Source: Azoarcus sp.
GTDB taxonomy: Bacteria; Pseudomonadota; Gammaproteobacteria; Burkholderiales; Rhodocyclaceae
Assembly (NCBI GenBank): GCA_031268685.1
Contig: JAIRWW010000285.1
Span: forward strand, 1-7,632
DNA length: 7,632 bases
Reading direction: 5' to 3'
Under the pieces are notes generated by a model. That model saw nothing but the letters and a program-made list of their open reading frames with translations. It did no database searches and was not told where the DNA came from. Positions 1 to 6,449 of the stretch are shown one piece after another; position 1 is the first letter of the stretch, and each line of letters starts with the position of its first letter. A program made the position numbers and the translations under genes.

Positions 1-1280
1 TCGACCAAGTCGTAAACGATGCGGTTGGCTTCGTTGCATTGCGCCGCGAAAGCCGCATCATCGCCGACGGACGGCAAGAACAGGTTGTAATGCAGATTGC
101 CGTCGCCAATGTGCCCGAAGGTGATGAAGCGCACGCCGGGCCGCCATGTCTGCAAAGCGGCATCGGCGCGGGCTAGGAATTCGGCGATACGGCTTAGCGG
201 CACCGAAATGTCATGCTTGATGCCAAGACCTTCGCGCCTTTGCGCCTCGTTGGCGTTTTCGCGCAGCGCCCACAGGTTTTCGGCCTGGGCGAGCGAGGCG
301 GCTACCACGGCATCGCTGGCATCTCCCGCCTCGTGCGCTTCGGCAAGAGTCCGTTCGAGCAAGGCGGCAAGCGGCGCATCCGCGTCCGCATCGGTCAGTT
401 CCAGCAACACTGACCATGCCGCGGGCACAGGCAAGGGCGCGCGGCAACGCGGCATGTGCTTGAGCACGAGATCGAGCATTGGGCATCCGACAAGCTCGAA
501 TGCGCTTACCCGGTCGCCGCAGGCGGCGCGAAAGCGCGCGAGCAGCGATACGGCCGCCGCCGGCGCGGGGACGGATACCCAGGCAGTCACTTTCGCCTTC
601 GGCGCGGGAAAGAGCTTCAGTACAGCGGCGGTAATAATGCCCAGGGTGCCTTCAGCCCCGATGAAAAGCTGCTTCAGGTCGTAGCCCGTGTTGTCCTTGC
701 GCAGCGCACGCAGGCCATTCCATATCCGGCCGTCGGGCAGCACGACTTCCAGCCCAAGGGTGAGATCGCGCATGTTGCCATAACGCAACACCTGCACTCC
801 GCCCGCGTTGGTCGAGAGGTTGCCGCCGATTTCGCAACTGCCGCCAGAGGCAAGCGAAAGCGGGAACAGACGCCCGGCGGCGGCGGCGGCTTCACGCACT
901 GCCGCCAGCGTGCAACCGGCTTCCACGCAGATCGTGTCGTTGGCAGCGTCCAGCGCGCGGATGCGGTCGAGCCGCGTCAGGCTGACGACGAGCGAAGCGC
1001 CGTCGGGCAGCGGCGTCGCGCCACCGTTCAGGCCGGTGTTACCGCCCTGCGGCACAATCGGCATACCAACTTTGGCGCAGGCGGCGACCACGGCGGCAAC
1101 TTCGGCGCTTGTCGAAGGCTTCACCACCGCGACGGCGCATCCCCTGTAGCGGCCCCGATGGTCTGTAAGGAAGGCATCGGTGTCCGCTGCGCCGGTCAAA
1201 ACCTGTTCCGCGCCGACGATATCCGCCAGACAGGCCAACAGGCTGCCCGCGCCGGAATCAGTCACAGATACGCTCGGCAT
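1..1280 (-). CDS. FAD-linked oxidase (GlcD/D-2-hydroxyacid dehydrogenase type), 3' end cut by window edge
   Basis: This is a flavoenzyme of the VAO/PCMH FAD-binding superfamily (GlcD-like, COG0277 type), which oxidises a 2-hydroxy acid such as D-lactate, glycolate or D-2-hydroxyglutarate. The exact substrate cannot be read from the sequence. The minus-strand frame is open without a stop from about 1280 to the left edge, giving about 426 residues. The FAD-binding motif [11 protein letters not shown] lies at about residues 77-87, a second pyrophosphate-binding stretch [17 protein letters not shown] at about 145-161, and [10 protein letters not shown] follows. The C-terminal domain signature [12 protein letters not shown] is at about 388-399. 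Family members are roughly 460-480 residues, so only the last 40 or so are missing, including the usual His-Gly-rich end motif. I chose ATG at 1280 as the start. GTG at 1265, which overlaps the rimO stop as GTGACTGA, is an equally possible start, and no strong ribosome binding site decides between them. The gene overlaps rimO and is probably cotranscribed with it. Confidence 0.9.
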   Translation of the reverse strand, partial: MPSVSVTDSGAGSLLACLADIVGAEQVLTGAADTDAFLTDHRGRYRGCAVAVVKPSTSAEVAAVVAACAKVGMPIVPQGGNTGLNGGATPLPDGASLVVSLTRLDRIRALDAANDTICVEAGCTLAAVREAAAAAGRLFPLSLASGGSCEIGGNLSTNAGGVQVLRYGNMRDLTLGLEVVLPDGRIWNGLRALRKDNTGYDLKQLFIGAEGTLGIITAAVLKLFPAPKAKVTAWVSVPAPAAAVSLLARFRAACGDRVSAFELVGCPMLDLVLKHMPRCRAPLPVPAAWSVLLELTDADADAPLAALLERTLAEAHEAGDASDAVVAASLAQAENLWALRENANEAQRREGLGIKHDISVPLSRIAEFLARADAALQTWRPGVRFITFGHIGDGNLHYNLFLPSVGDDAAFAAQCNEANRIVYDLV

Positions 1281-2583
1281 AGAGGTCGTGCACATCGCAG
1301 TCGACTATCCTGACCCGGACGAAGTCGCCGGGCTGGAGTTCTTCGCCGTCCGGGATGATCACCAGCCCGTCGATTTCGGGGGCATCTCCAGGCGAGCGGG
1401 CCAGTGCGCCGTCCTCTTCGTCCACTTCGTCGACCAGCACCGTCATTTCATTTCCGATGCGGGCTTCGAGGCATTGGGTGGAGATGTCTTCCTGGCAGGC
1501 CATCAGGCGCGCGCGGCGGTCTTCCCGCAAGGATTCAGGCACCGCGCCGGGCAGATCATTGGCGGATGCGCCCTCGACCGGGGAGTAGGCGAAAACCCCC
1601 ACACGATCGAGCCGCGCTTCTTCGAGAAAGTGCAGCAATTGCTCGAAATCGTCTTCGGTCTCGCCGGGAAAGCCGGTGATGAAGGTCGAGCGGATAGTAA
1701 TGCCGGGGCAGACGGCGCGCCAGCGACGGATACGTTCGAGCGCGTTTTCGGCATTCGCCGGACGCTTCATCGCTTGCAGGATGTGGGGGCTGGCATGCTG
1801 GAGCGGTACATCGAGGTAAGGCAGGATGCGGCCTTCGGCCATAAGTTCGACGATGACGTCGACGCTCGGGTACGGATACAGATAGTGCAAGCGTATCCAG
1901 ACGCCAAGCTCACCGAGGGCCTTAGCAAGTTCCAGCAGCCGCGTCTTCAGCGGGCGGCCTCCCCAAAAGCCAGTGCGGTAGCCGATATCAAGCCCATAGG
2001 CAGGGGTATCCTGCGAGACGACTATGATTTCGCGCACACCGGCTTCGGCCAGCGCTTCGGCCTCGCGCATCACTTCATGAATCGGGCGGCTCACCAAGGG
2101 GCCGCGCAAGGCCGGGATTATGCAGAAGGTACAGCCGTGATTACAGCCTTCCGAAATCTTCAGATAGGCGTAGTGGGCGGGCGTGAGGCGCACCCCTTGG
2201 AGCGGCGCGGGATCGGTTGAAGGGGATTGCTGCGGCCCGGGCAAGTAGCGGCGCACGGCCAGCATGACCTCGTCTTCGGCTTGCGGGCCGGTGACGGCCA
2301 GCACTTGCGGATGCGCTTTCCGCACAAAGCCGGGACGCGCGCCAAGACAGCCTGTGACGATGACCTTGCCGTTTTCAGACAGCGCCTCGCCGATAGCGTC
2401 CAGCGATTCTTCTATCGCGGCATCAATGAACCCACAGGTATTGACCACAACGAGATCGGCATCGCCGCAAGAATCTGAAATGGCGTAGCCCTCGGAGACG
2501 AGACGAGTCAGTATGCGCTCGGAATCGACCGTGGCCTTGGGACAGCCGAGCGAAACGAAAGATACACTTTTACCTCTGGGCAT
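1258..2583 (-). CDS. rimO: Ribosomal protein S12 methylthiotransferase RimO
   Basis: RimO is a radical-SAM enzyme with two [4Fe-4S] clusters. It adds a methylthio group to the beta-carbon of a conserved aspartate (Asp88/89) of ribosomal protein S12 in the cytoplasm. With the start at ATG 2583 the protein has 441 residues, the same length as E. coli RimO, and begins [20 protein letters not shown]. The N-terminal UPF0004 domain carries cluster ligands C14, C50 (VVNTCGF) and C79 (VTGCLGA). The radical-SAM motif GCNHGCTFC gives C147, C151 and C154, followed by IIPALRG, which is typical of RimO rather than MiaB. A TRAM domain forms the C-terminal 65 or so residues. The frame stays open upstream to 2700, but those 39 extra residues do not resemble the family and run through the phaR terminator, so I rejected them. 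Only a weak GAG precedes the start, 5 bases away. The stop overlaps the downstream oxidase gene. Confidence 0.96.
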   Translation of the reverse strand: MPRGKSVSFVSLGCPKATVDSERILTRLVSEGYAISDSCGDADLVVVNTCGFIDAAIEESLDAIGEALSENGKVIVTGCLGARPGFVRKAHPQVLAVTGPQAEDEVMLAVRRYLPGPQQSPSTDPAPLQGVRLTPAHYAYLKISEGCNHGCTFCIIPALRGPLVSRPIHEVMREAEALAEAGVREIIVVSQDTPAYGLDIGYRTGFWGGRPLKTRLLELAKALGELGVWIRLHYLYPYPSVDVIVELMAEGRILPYLDVPLQHASPHILQAMKRPANAENALERIRRWRAVCPGITIRSTFITGFPGETEDDFEQLLHFLEEARLDRVGVFAYSPVEGASANDLPGAVPESLREDRRARLMACQEDISTQCLEARIGNEMTVLVDEVDEEDGALARSPGDAPEIDGLVIIPDGEELQPGDFVRVRIVDCDVHDLYAERICD

Positions 2584-2608
2584 GGCACTCGACCGTGAGC
2601 AAATTTGT

Positions 2609-2616
2609 AGTATATA
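2609..2616 (-). promoter_or_regulatory. Possible -10 region for rimO
   Basis: In the 144-base gap between phaR and rimO the minus strand reads TATATACT at 2616-2609, about 25 bases before the rimO start. This could serve as a -10 element. No convincing -35 lies 16-18 bases upstream. TTGATA is present, but 23 bases away, which is too far. A separate promoter is expected because an intrinsic terminator follows phaR. The assignment is weak. Confidence 0.3.
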
Positions 2617-2673
2617 GCCAGCTTCGATTTTCCGATCCGTATCAATTGAGCGGACAGTCTCGTTCGAGCGCGG

Positions 2674-2698
2674 CAAAAAGAAAAGCCCCGCGAGGGGC
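2674..2698 (-). terminator. Rho-independent terminator of phaR
   Basis: On the minus strand a GCCCC-TCGC-GGGGC hairpin (2698-2685) is followed directly by TTTTCTTTTT. It has a five-pair GC stem with a four-base loop and begins 29 bases after the phaR stop codon. This is a standard intrinsic terminator and separates phaR from rimO transcription. Confidence 0.85.
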
Positions 2699-2727
2699 AT
2701 CAGAAAAAGCGGAAACCGCGCGCTTGT

Positions 2728-3333
2728 TTATTTGCCGCTGGGCTTACCCGGCACCGGGGACAGCGCACTTTCGCTTCTATCCGCAGCATGGTGCGGAACG
2801 AATTGGGGGGGGAACTGGAAGCCGGTGAACATGTTGCGTGTCTGGTTTTCGACTTGCTCTTGCATTTGCTGGAACATCTTCGTCGATTGCTCGACATAGG
2901 CTCCCATCATGTTTTGCAGCGCCGGCCCCTGGAAGTTCAGGAATTGCGCCCACAAATCCTTGCTGACCGAACTGTTGTCGCCATAGATGCCGCGCACCTG
3001 ATCCTGCAACTTGGTCTGCATGTCAGAAAACGCCTTGATGTTGTTTTCCAGGTATTTCCCCATCATGCCCTGCAAGGCGTGACCGTAGAAACGGATCATG
3101 TGGGAAAGCAAGTCGCTGGTGAACATGGGCACGCCGCCGCCCTCTTCTTCCAGAATGATCTGCAACAGAATACTTCGGGTGATGTCTTCTCCGGTCTTGG
3201 CATCAACGACCTGGAATTCTTCGTAGCTCAATACGAGTTCCTTGACGTCGCTGAGCGTAATGTAGGAACTCGTGCGCGTGTCGTAAAGACGGCGGTTGGG
3301 ATATTTCTTGATCAGGCGTACTTGCTCGCCCAT
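2728..3333 (-). CDS. phaR: Polyhydroxyalkanoate synthesis regulator PhaR
   Basis: PhaR is a cytoplasmic DNA-binding repressor. In the known family it binds PHB granules and promoters of phasin and its own gene, releasing DNA when polymer accumulates. The 201-residue protein starts MGEQVRLIKKYPNRRLYDTR. The KKYPNRRLYD core with YITLSDV (residues about 9-31) is the PHA-accumulation regulator DNA-binding domain. Two amphipathic repeats of the PHB-binding type follow, FYGHALQGMMGKYLE and NFQGPALQNMMGAYVEQ, then a glutamine- and methionine-rich helix (MFQQMQEQVENQ). The tail after about residue 170 is proline-rich and low in structure, and is coded across an eight-base C run. The start is supported by AGGAG with 7 bases spacing. 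It lies downstream of phaB in the same direction, but with its own promoter and terminator. The length is normal for betaproteobacterial PhaR (about 180-205 residues). Confidence 0.96.
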   Translation of the reverse strand: MGEQVRLIKKYPNRRLYDTRTSSYITLSDVKELVLSYEEFQVVDAKTGEDITRSILLQIILEEEGGGVPMFTSDLLSHMIRFYGHALQGMMGKYLENNIKAFSDMQTKLQDQVRGIYGDNSSVSKDLWAQFLNFQGPALQNMMGAYVEQSTKMFQQMQEQVENQTRNMFTGFQFPPQFVPHHAADRSESALSPVPGKPSGK

Positions 3334-3357
3334 GTAAGTTCTCCTCGGCTGACGGTT

Positions 3358-3376
3358 TGCCCGAGCCTGCGGGCAG
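3358..3376 (-). promoter_or_regulatory. Dyad in phaR leader, candidate PhaR operator
   Basis: The inverted repeat TGCCCG-AGCCTG-CGGGCA (3358-3375, plus-strand reading) has six perfect base pairs. Overlapping it is CTGCGGGCAG (3367-3376), with half-sites CTGC and GCAG around two bases. It begins at the expected transcription start of phaR, about 7 bases after the -10 box. TGC/GCA-rich dyads have been described as PhaR targets in other bacteria, so autoregulation is plausible, but binding is inferred and not shown. Confidence 0.45.
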
Positions 3377-3382
3377 TTTTTT

Positions 3383-3411
3383 ATTATATCTCTCGCAAGA
3401 ATATATAAACC
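3383..3411 (-). promoter_or_regulatory. Promoter of phaR
   Basis: The minus strand carries a perfect TATAAT at 3388-3383, followed by an A-run and the leader dyad. The six bases 17 positions upstream (GGTTTA, 3411-3406) are a poor -35 and overlap the foot of the upstream terminator stem. The initiation site would be near 3376, giving a leader of about 43 bases before phaR. The poor -35 suggests a weak or activator-assisted promoter. Confidence 0.55.
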
Positions 3412-3430
3412 CCGCCAGTGGCGGGGTTTT
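3407..3430 (-). terminator. Bidirectional-type terminator hairpin between phaB and phaR
   Basis: AAACCCCGCC-AGT-GGCGGGGTTT forms a perfect ten-pair stem with a three-base loop (3407-3429). On the minus strand it ends in GGGGTTTATATATT, which would stop phaB transcripts about 110 bases after the phaB stop codon and just before the phaR promoter. On the plus strand it also ends in TTTT. No plus-strand gene leads into it, so its main job is presumably phaB termination. Confidence 0.75.
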
Positions 3431-3490
3431 AAATAAGCCTGCCAATGGCGAGATTTTAGATAAACCCGCCACCAGCATGGTTTTCAGGCA
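3410..3490. repeat. Three tandem 27-bp imperfect repeats
   Basis: Three adjacent 27-base units lie at 3410-3436, 3437-3463 and 3464-3490. Their TTTT blocks recur at exactly 27-base intervals (3427, 3454, 3481), each preceded by a GCC-A...GG core. By hand alignment, units 1 and 2 share 21 of 27 bases, units 1 and 3 share 17, and units 2 and 3 share 14. Unit 1 contains most of the perfect terminator hairpin; the others have decayed stems. Confidence 0.75.
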
Positions 3491-3499
3491 TCCGGCCAT

Positions 3500-3515
3500 T
3501 GCCGTCTGCACGGCA
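3500..3515. other. Small hairpin just after phaB
   Basis: TGCCGT-CTGC-ACGGCA is a perfect six-pair stem with a four-base loop, about 26 bases beyond the phaB stop codon. It has no T-run on either strand, so it is not an intrinsic terminator by itself. It could protect the mRNA 3' end or have no function. Confidence 0.4.
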
Positions 3516-3540
3516 TGAAGAAGCCAGAAATAGCCGCAGC

Positions 3541-4284
3541 TTATTGATAGTTCAAGCCGCCATTGATGTTGAGCGTAGCGCCCGTAGTGAAACCGGACAA
3601 CTCGTCGGCGAGGAAGACCACGGCAAAGCCGATTTCTTCCGGCTTGGCCAGACGCTTCATCGGCACCGAATCTACGATGCCTTTCAGGATGTCTTCACGA
3701 ATCGCCGTCACCATCTTGGTGGCTACATAGCCCGGCGCGATGGCGTTGACGGTTACACCCTTGGTCGCCAGTTCCTGCGCCAGCGCCTTGGTGAAGCCGA
3801 TCACGCCCGCCTTGGCGGCGGAATAGTTGGTTTGCCCGGCCTGGCCCTTGACGCCGTTGACCGAGGAAATATTGACGATGCGTCCCCAGCCGCGTTCCGC
3901 CATCTTGGCCGAGACTTGCTTGGTGACGTTGAACAGGCTGGAAAGATTGGTGTTGATCACCGCGTCCCATTGTTCGCGTTCCATCCTGGCGAACATTTTG
4001 TCGCGGGTGATCCCGGCATTGTTCACAAGAATGTCGATCGGGCCGGCCTTCTGTTCGGCCTCGGCCACCATGGCCTCCACTGAAGCCAGATCAGCCACAT
4101 CGCCGGCAACCGGGATGAAGCCCTTGTAACCGGCGGCTTCCTGTTCTTTCAGCCATTCGTCTTTGTTGTCGTATTGGGGATGGTAAGCCGCGACCACTTT
4201 GTGGCCTGCCTTGGACAAAGCCTGACATATGGCGGTACCGAGGCCGCCCATGGCGCCGGTAACTAGAGCAACTCTTTGGGTCAT
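3541..4284 (-). CDS. phaB: Acetoacetyl-CoA reductase PhaB (NADPH-dependent)
   Basis: PhaB is a short-chain dehydrogenase/reductase that reduces acetoacetyl-CoA to (R)-3-hydroxybutyryl-CoA, the monomer for PHB synthase, in the cytoplasm. The protein has 247 residues, as is usual for the family. The Rossmann motif TGAMGGLG is at residues 9-16, NNAG at 88-91, catalytic S141 in NISSVNG, and Y154 and K158 in NYSAAKAG. The substrate-pocket stretch GQAGQTNYSAAKAG matches the PhaB pattern and separates it from FabG, as does the end (NINGGLNYQ). The start at 4284 has GAGG 9 bases upstream, and the next in-frame region begins directly with the cofactor-binding strand. phaA and phaC are not in the window. 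phaR lies downstream on the same strand. A strong-looking promoter and TGC/GCA dyads lie upstream, suggesting control by PhaR. Confidence 0.95.
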   Translation of the reverse strand: MTQRVALVTGAMGGLGTAICQALSKAGHKVVAAYHPQYDNKDEWLKEQEAAGYKGFIPVAGDVADLASVEAMVAEAEQKAGPIDILVNNAGITRDKMFARMEREQWDAVINTNLSSLFNVTKQVSAKMAERGWGRIVNISSVNGVKGQAGQTNYSAAKAGVIGFTKALAQELATKGVTVNAIAPGYVATKMVTAIREDILKGIVDSVPMKRLAKPEEIGFAVVFLADELSGFTTGATLNINGGLNYQ

Positions 4285-4327
4285 TTATCGAATCCTCGCA
4301 AGGAGAGTAAGCGAACCCGACGCCTCG

Positions 4328-4339
4328 CCGCAGCTGCGG
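4328..4339. promoter_or_regulatory. Perfect 12-bp palindrome in phaB leader
   Basis: CCGCAGCTGCGG is a perfect palindrome about 45-55 bases upstream of the phaB start codon, inside the predicted 5' leader. It contains GCAG and CTGC half-sites, like the other dyads near phaB and phaR. It could be an operator half of a larger site, or chance in GC-rich DNA. Confidence 0.35.
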
Positions 4340-4358
4340 AAAAGAGCCGGTCCTGTTA

Positions 4359-4382
4359 TGCAGCCAGCAATAGTGCGCTGCA
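4359..4382. promoter_or_regulatory. TGCAGC-N12-GCTGCA dyad, candidate PhaR operator at phaB
   Basis: Perfect six-base inverted arms TGCAGC (4359-4364) and GCTGCA (4377-4382) flank 12 bases. They lie immediately downstream of the phaB -10 box, across the expected early transcribed region. The position suits a repressor site. PhaR is the obvious candidate because its gene is next door and its known sites are TGC/GCA-rich, but this is inference. Confidence 0.45.
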
Positions 4383-4392
4383 AAACTCATGC

Positions 4393-4423
4393 ATTATAGG
4401 CGATACCCGCGAGAAAAAATCAA
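4393..4423 (-). promoter_or_regulatory. Sigma-70-type promoter of phaB
   Basis: The minus strand shows TTGATT (4423-4418), a 19-base spacer and a perfect TATAAT (4398-4393). Transcription would start near 4386 and leave a leader of about 100 bases before phaB. The spacer is 2 bases longer than ideal; shifted -35 readings give 17-18 bases with poorer matches. Confidence 0.6.
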
Positions 4424-4524
4424 CAACTGGCTGGCGGTAATACCATCATATGAACGCCACAGCGCGGACATACGCACGGTAACGTCGGATGATTCGATTG
4501 GCAGGAACAGCACGGGCAGGTCAT
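4420..4524 (-). CDS. Possible 34-residue Cys-rich zinc-ribbon-like peptide
   Basis: A minus-strand frame starting at ATG 4524 codes for 34 residues with two cysteine clusters, MTCPCCSCQ near the start and [11 protein letters not shown] about ten residues later. CxxC followed by CPxCG is the pattern of paired zinc-ribbon knuckles, so a small metal-binding protein is conceivable. Against this, there is no Shine-Dalgarno sequence before the ATG, no clear promoter, and third-position GC looks lower than in neighbouring genes. The end of the frame also overlaps the predicted phaB -35 box. The frame continues open upstream to 4659 without family-like sequence. It lies between the divergent phaB and fba genes. 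I do not recognise it, and a chance frame remains the more likely explanation. Confidence 0.25.
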   Translation of the reverse strand: MTCPCCSCQSNHPTLPCVCPRCGVHMMVLPPASC

Positions 4525-4544
4525 ACGGGGCTTGCGACAAGTTC

Positions 4545-4574
4545 TTCGCGCACGGCGTAAGCACGGGCTAAAAT
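4545..4574 (+). promoter_or_regulatory. Candidate promoter of fba
   Basis: TAAAAT at 4569-4574 matches five of six bases of a -10 box and lies 68 bases before the fba start. The best-placed -35 (TTCGCG, 4545-4550, 18-base spacer) is poor. It is the most AT-rich block in the gap on the fba side, but the call is tentative. Confidence 0.4.
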
Positions 4575-4642
4575 CGCCTCCCGATTCCGATTTTCCCGAT
4601 GAACAATCCCCGGCCGACAACGCCGGAGCATGGAGAAACCCG

Positions 4643-5707
4643 ATGCCTCTCGTATCCATGCGGCAACTGCTTGATCACGCCGCCGAAAACGACTACGCCC
4701 TGCCCGCCTTCAACGTCAATAACCTGGAACAGGTTCAGGCCATCATGGAAGCTGCGGCGCATACCGACAGTCCGGTCATCATGCAGGCATCGGCAGGGGC
4801 GCGCCGATACGCTGGCGAGGCTTTTCTGCGCCACCTCATCGACGCCGCGGTGGAAGCTTATCCCGGTATCCCCGTCGTTATGCACCAGGATCACGGCCAA
4901 AGTCCGGCTGTGTGCATGGCAGCAATTCGCTCCGGTTTTTCCAGCGTGATGATGGACGGCTCGCTGATGGAAGACGGCAAGACGCCCTCCTCTTATGAAT
5001 ACAACGTCGCCATCAGCCGCGAGGTGGTGAAGTTCTCACACGCCATAGGCGTTACGGTGGAAGCCGAACTCGGTTGCCTCGGCTCGCTCGAAACCGGACA
5101 GGCGGGCGAGGAAGACGGCATCGGCGCTGAGGGCACGCTCGATCATTCGATGCTGCTCACCGATCCGGATCAGGCCGCCGATTTCGTGCGCCAGACCGAT
5201 TGCGACGCGCTCGCCATCGCAATCGGCACCAGCCACGGCGCATACAAGTTCACGCGCAAGCCCACTGGCGACATTCTCGCCATCGAGCGCGTCAAGGCCA
5301 TCCATGCGCGGTTGCCCAATACACATCTGGTGATGCACGGTTCCAGCTCGGTACCGCAGGAGCTTCTGGCAATCATCCGGCAGTACGGCGGCGACATGAA
5401 AGAAACCTACGGCGTGCCAGTCGATGAAATCCAGACCGCCATCAAATACGGGGTACGCAAGGTAAATATCGACACCGACATCCGCCTCGCCATGACCGGG
5501 GCCGTCCGCAAGTTTTTCGCCGAAAATCCATCCAAGTTCGATCCGCGCGAATTCAACAAACCCGCGCGCGAAGCCGCAAAGGCGGTGTGCATTTCCCGTT
5601 TCGAGGCTTTCGGCAGCGCTGGCAATGCCTCCCGCATCAAACCCATCGCACTCGAAAAAATGGCCGGGCGTTACAAAGCTGGCGAATTGGCGCAAGTCGT
5701 GCGCTGA
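4643..5707 (+). CDS. fba: Class II fructose-bisphosphate aldolase (CbbA/Fba type)
   Basis: This zinc-dependent aldolase reversibly splits fructose 1,6-bisphosphate into dihydroxyacetone phosphate and glyceraldehyde 3-phosphate. It serves glycolysis, gluconeogenesis and, in autotrophs, the Calvin cycle. The 354-residue protein begins [18 protein letters not shown]. The motif MHQDHGQSP holds the catalytic D83 and zinc ligand H84. [25 protein letters not shown] and [19 protein letters not shown] are the further metal- and phosphate-binding motifs of the long CbbA-like class II subtype. The start at 4643 is supported by GGAG with 7 bases spacing and by alignment to the family. The frame is open to 4532, but those 37 extra residues look unrelated. 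The gene is divergent from phaB and followed after 61 bases by an unknown gene and pepP, not by the purine or pyruvate kinase genes that often accompany fba in betaproteobacteria. Whether it is the only aldolase cannot be told. Confidence 0.96.
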   Translation: MPLVSMRQLLDHAAENDYALPAFNVNNLEQVQAIMEAAAHTDSPVIMQASAGARRYAGEAFLRHLIDAAVEAYPGIPVVMHQDHGQSPAVCMAAIRSGFSSVMMDGSLMEDGKTPSSYEYNVAISREVVKFSHAIGVTVEAELGCLGSLETGQAGEEDGIGAEGTLDHSMLLTDPDQAADFVRQTDCDALAIAIGTSHGAYKFTRKPTGDILAIERVKAIHARLPNTHLVMHGSSSVPQELLAIIRQYGGDMKETYGVPVDEIQTAIKYGVRKVNIDTDIRLAMTGAVRKFFAENPSKFDPREFNKPAREAAKAVCISRFEAFGSAGNASRIKPIALEKMAGRYKAGELAQVVR

Positions 5708-5725
5708 ATCCGCGCCTTCTTTTTT
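5689..5725 (+). terminator. Weak possible terminator after fba
   Basis: GGCGC (5689-5693) and GCGCC (5712-5716) can pair around the fba stop codon and are followed by TTC and a run of six T (5720-5725). The loop is long (18 bases) and an alternative GCGC/GCGC stem has only four pairs. It may reduce read-through into the downstream pair of genes, but is weak. Confidence 0.3.
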
Positions 5726-5768
5726 ATCCGGCGGCACACTGACGCCTGATGAACGACAGGAACTTGCG

Positions 5769-6449
5769 ATGCCCCCGGCCAATCTGAAATTGCATATCAC
5801 CTTCGAGTTCGACGTCACCGCTCCCGAGGCGCTCCTGTCCGGCGATCATGCTGGCTTATGCCGCAGATTCAGCGACCTGCTTGGCGCACTCGTACTCCAA
5901 GGCATGCCCAAGGTCACTGCGGCCCAACTTGCCAAGGCGGGAGCCAGTCTCATCGGCCATCATTGCCACCTGGATGCCAGAAACCTTTCAGAGCCGCGCA
6001 TCGAGCGCGCGGTGCTGGCCACCGCCGCGCCTCACCTGACTGATACTGAACTCGACGATCTGGCACGCCAGGCCAGCGGCAAAATGCCGGGCGATGCAGC
6101 GGAATTACAACGCCATTTGCGCCGCCAGGCGCTGGCGCTGGTCAATGAATACCGTCTCGTACCCTGCCAGGTCGAAGGCAAGCTGAAATCGAGCGGAACG
6201 GTTACGGAGATCACGCTCGATGCCACCCTCAATCTCACAAATGGCAGTGTCATGATCAACGAAGCAGGCCGCCAAAACCGCCTGCAACAGGGCGCGGGCG
6301 CTGTCACAGTGACCGCCGCCGGCGGTGCAGTGCGCCTCAGCGGCAACTGCGAAGGCCACACACTTTCCGGCCCGGTCATTGGAGTGTCGATTGCCGATAT
6401 CGCCGGAAAGCGCGACGAATTGATTCGTTTATGGCAGGCGCATAATTGA
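5769..6449 (+). CDS. Unrecognised conserved-looking protein, 226 residues
   Basis: I do not recognise this protein. The start at 5769 (MPPANLKLHITFEFDV) is chosen because AGGAA lies 6 bases upstream; the frame is open to 5625, but that part overlaps fba. The N-terminal 120 or so residues look mostly helical (for example LCRRFSDLLGALVLQG and a charged stretch around LTDTELDDLARQASG), with a compact His/Cys cluster GHHCHLD at 63-69. The C-terminal hundred residues look beta-rich (GTVTEITLDATLNLTNGSV, then GAVTVTAAGGAVRLSG), ending in a short helix. There is no signal peptide or membrane segment, so it is probably cytoplasmic. Codon use and GC resemble the neighbours, supporting a real gene. Its stop overlaps the TTG start of pepP, so the two are probably translationally coupled. 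No function is proposed. Confidence 0.85.
   Translation: MPPANLKLHITFEFDVTAPEALLSGDHAGLCRRFSDLLGALVLQGMPKVTAAQLAKAGASLIGHHCHLDARNLSEPRIERAVLATAAPHLTDTELDDLARQASGKMPGDAAELQRHLRRQALALVNEYRLVPCQVEGKLKSSGTVTEITLDATLNLTNGSVMINEAGRQNRLQQGAGAVTVTAAGGAVRLSGNCEGHTLSGPVIGVSIADIAGKRDELIRLWQAHN

Noticed and set aside
456..1313. Long plus-strand open frame opposite the FAD oxidase
   Set aside because: It is the shadow of the minus-strand oxidase, whose FAD motifs are clear; the plus-strand protein is Arg/His/Gly-rich with no recognisable domain.
1180..2220. Plus-strand frame of 346 codons opposite rimO
   Set aside because: It mirrors the rimO coding strand in GC-rich DNA and has no domain, while rimO is unambiguous.
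2584..2700. N-terminal extension of RimO by 39 residues
   Set aside because: It would translate through the phaR terminator and add residues absent from the family; the 2583 start gives exactly the standard length.
3358..3382. Plus-strand intrinsic terminator (TGCCCG/CGGGCA hairpin followed by six T)
   Set aside because: The shape fits, but no plus-strand gene leads into it; on the minus strand it sits at the phaR transcription start, so an operator is the better reading. It might still stop antisense transcripts.
3203..3511. Minus-strand frame of 102 codons spanning the 27-bp repeats
   Set aside because: It overlaps the phaR start and the terminator hairpin, and its nine-residue repeat is just the DNA repeat translated; no ribosome binding site was seen.
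4285..4390. Riboswitch in the 100-base phaB leader
   Set aside because: Only short palindromes are visible; no known riboswitch core or terminator/anti-terminator pair is apparent.
4532..4642. N-terminal extension of the aldolase by 37 residues
   Set aside because: The extension is unlike the family, crosses the candidate promoter, and the 4643 ATG has a good GGAG.
5036..5818. Minus-strand frame of 260 codons opposite fba
   Set aside because: It lies antisense to a well-supported aldolase and resembles no family.
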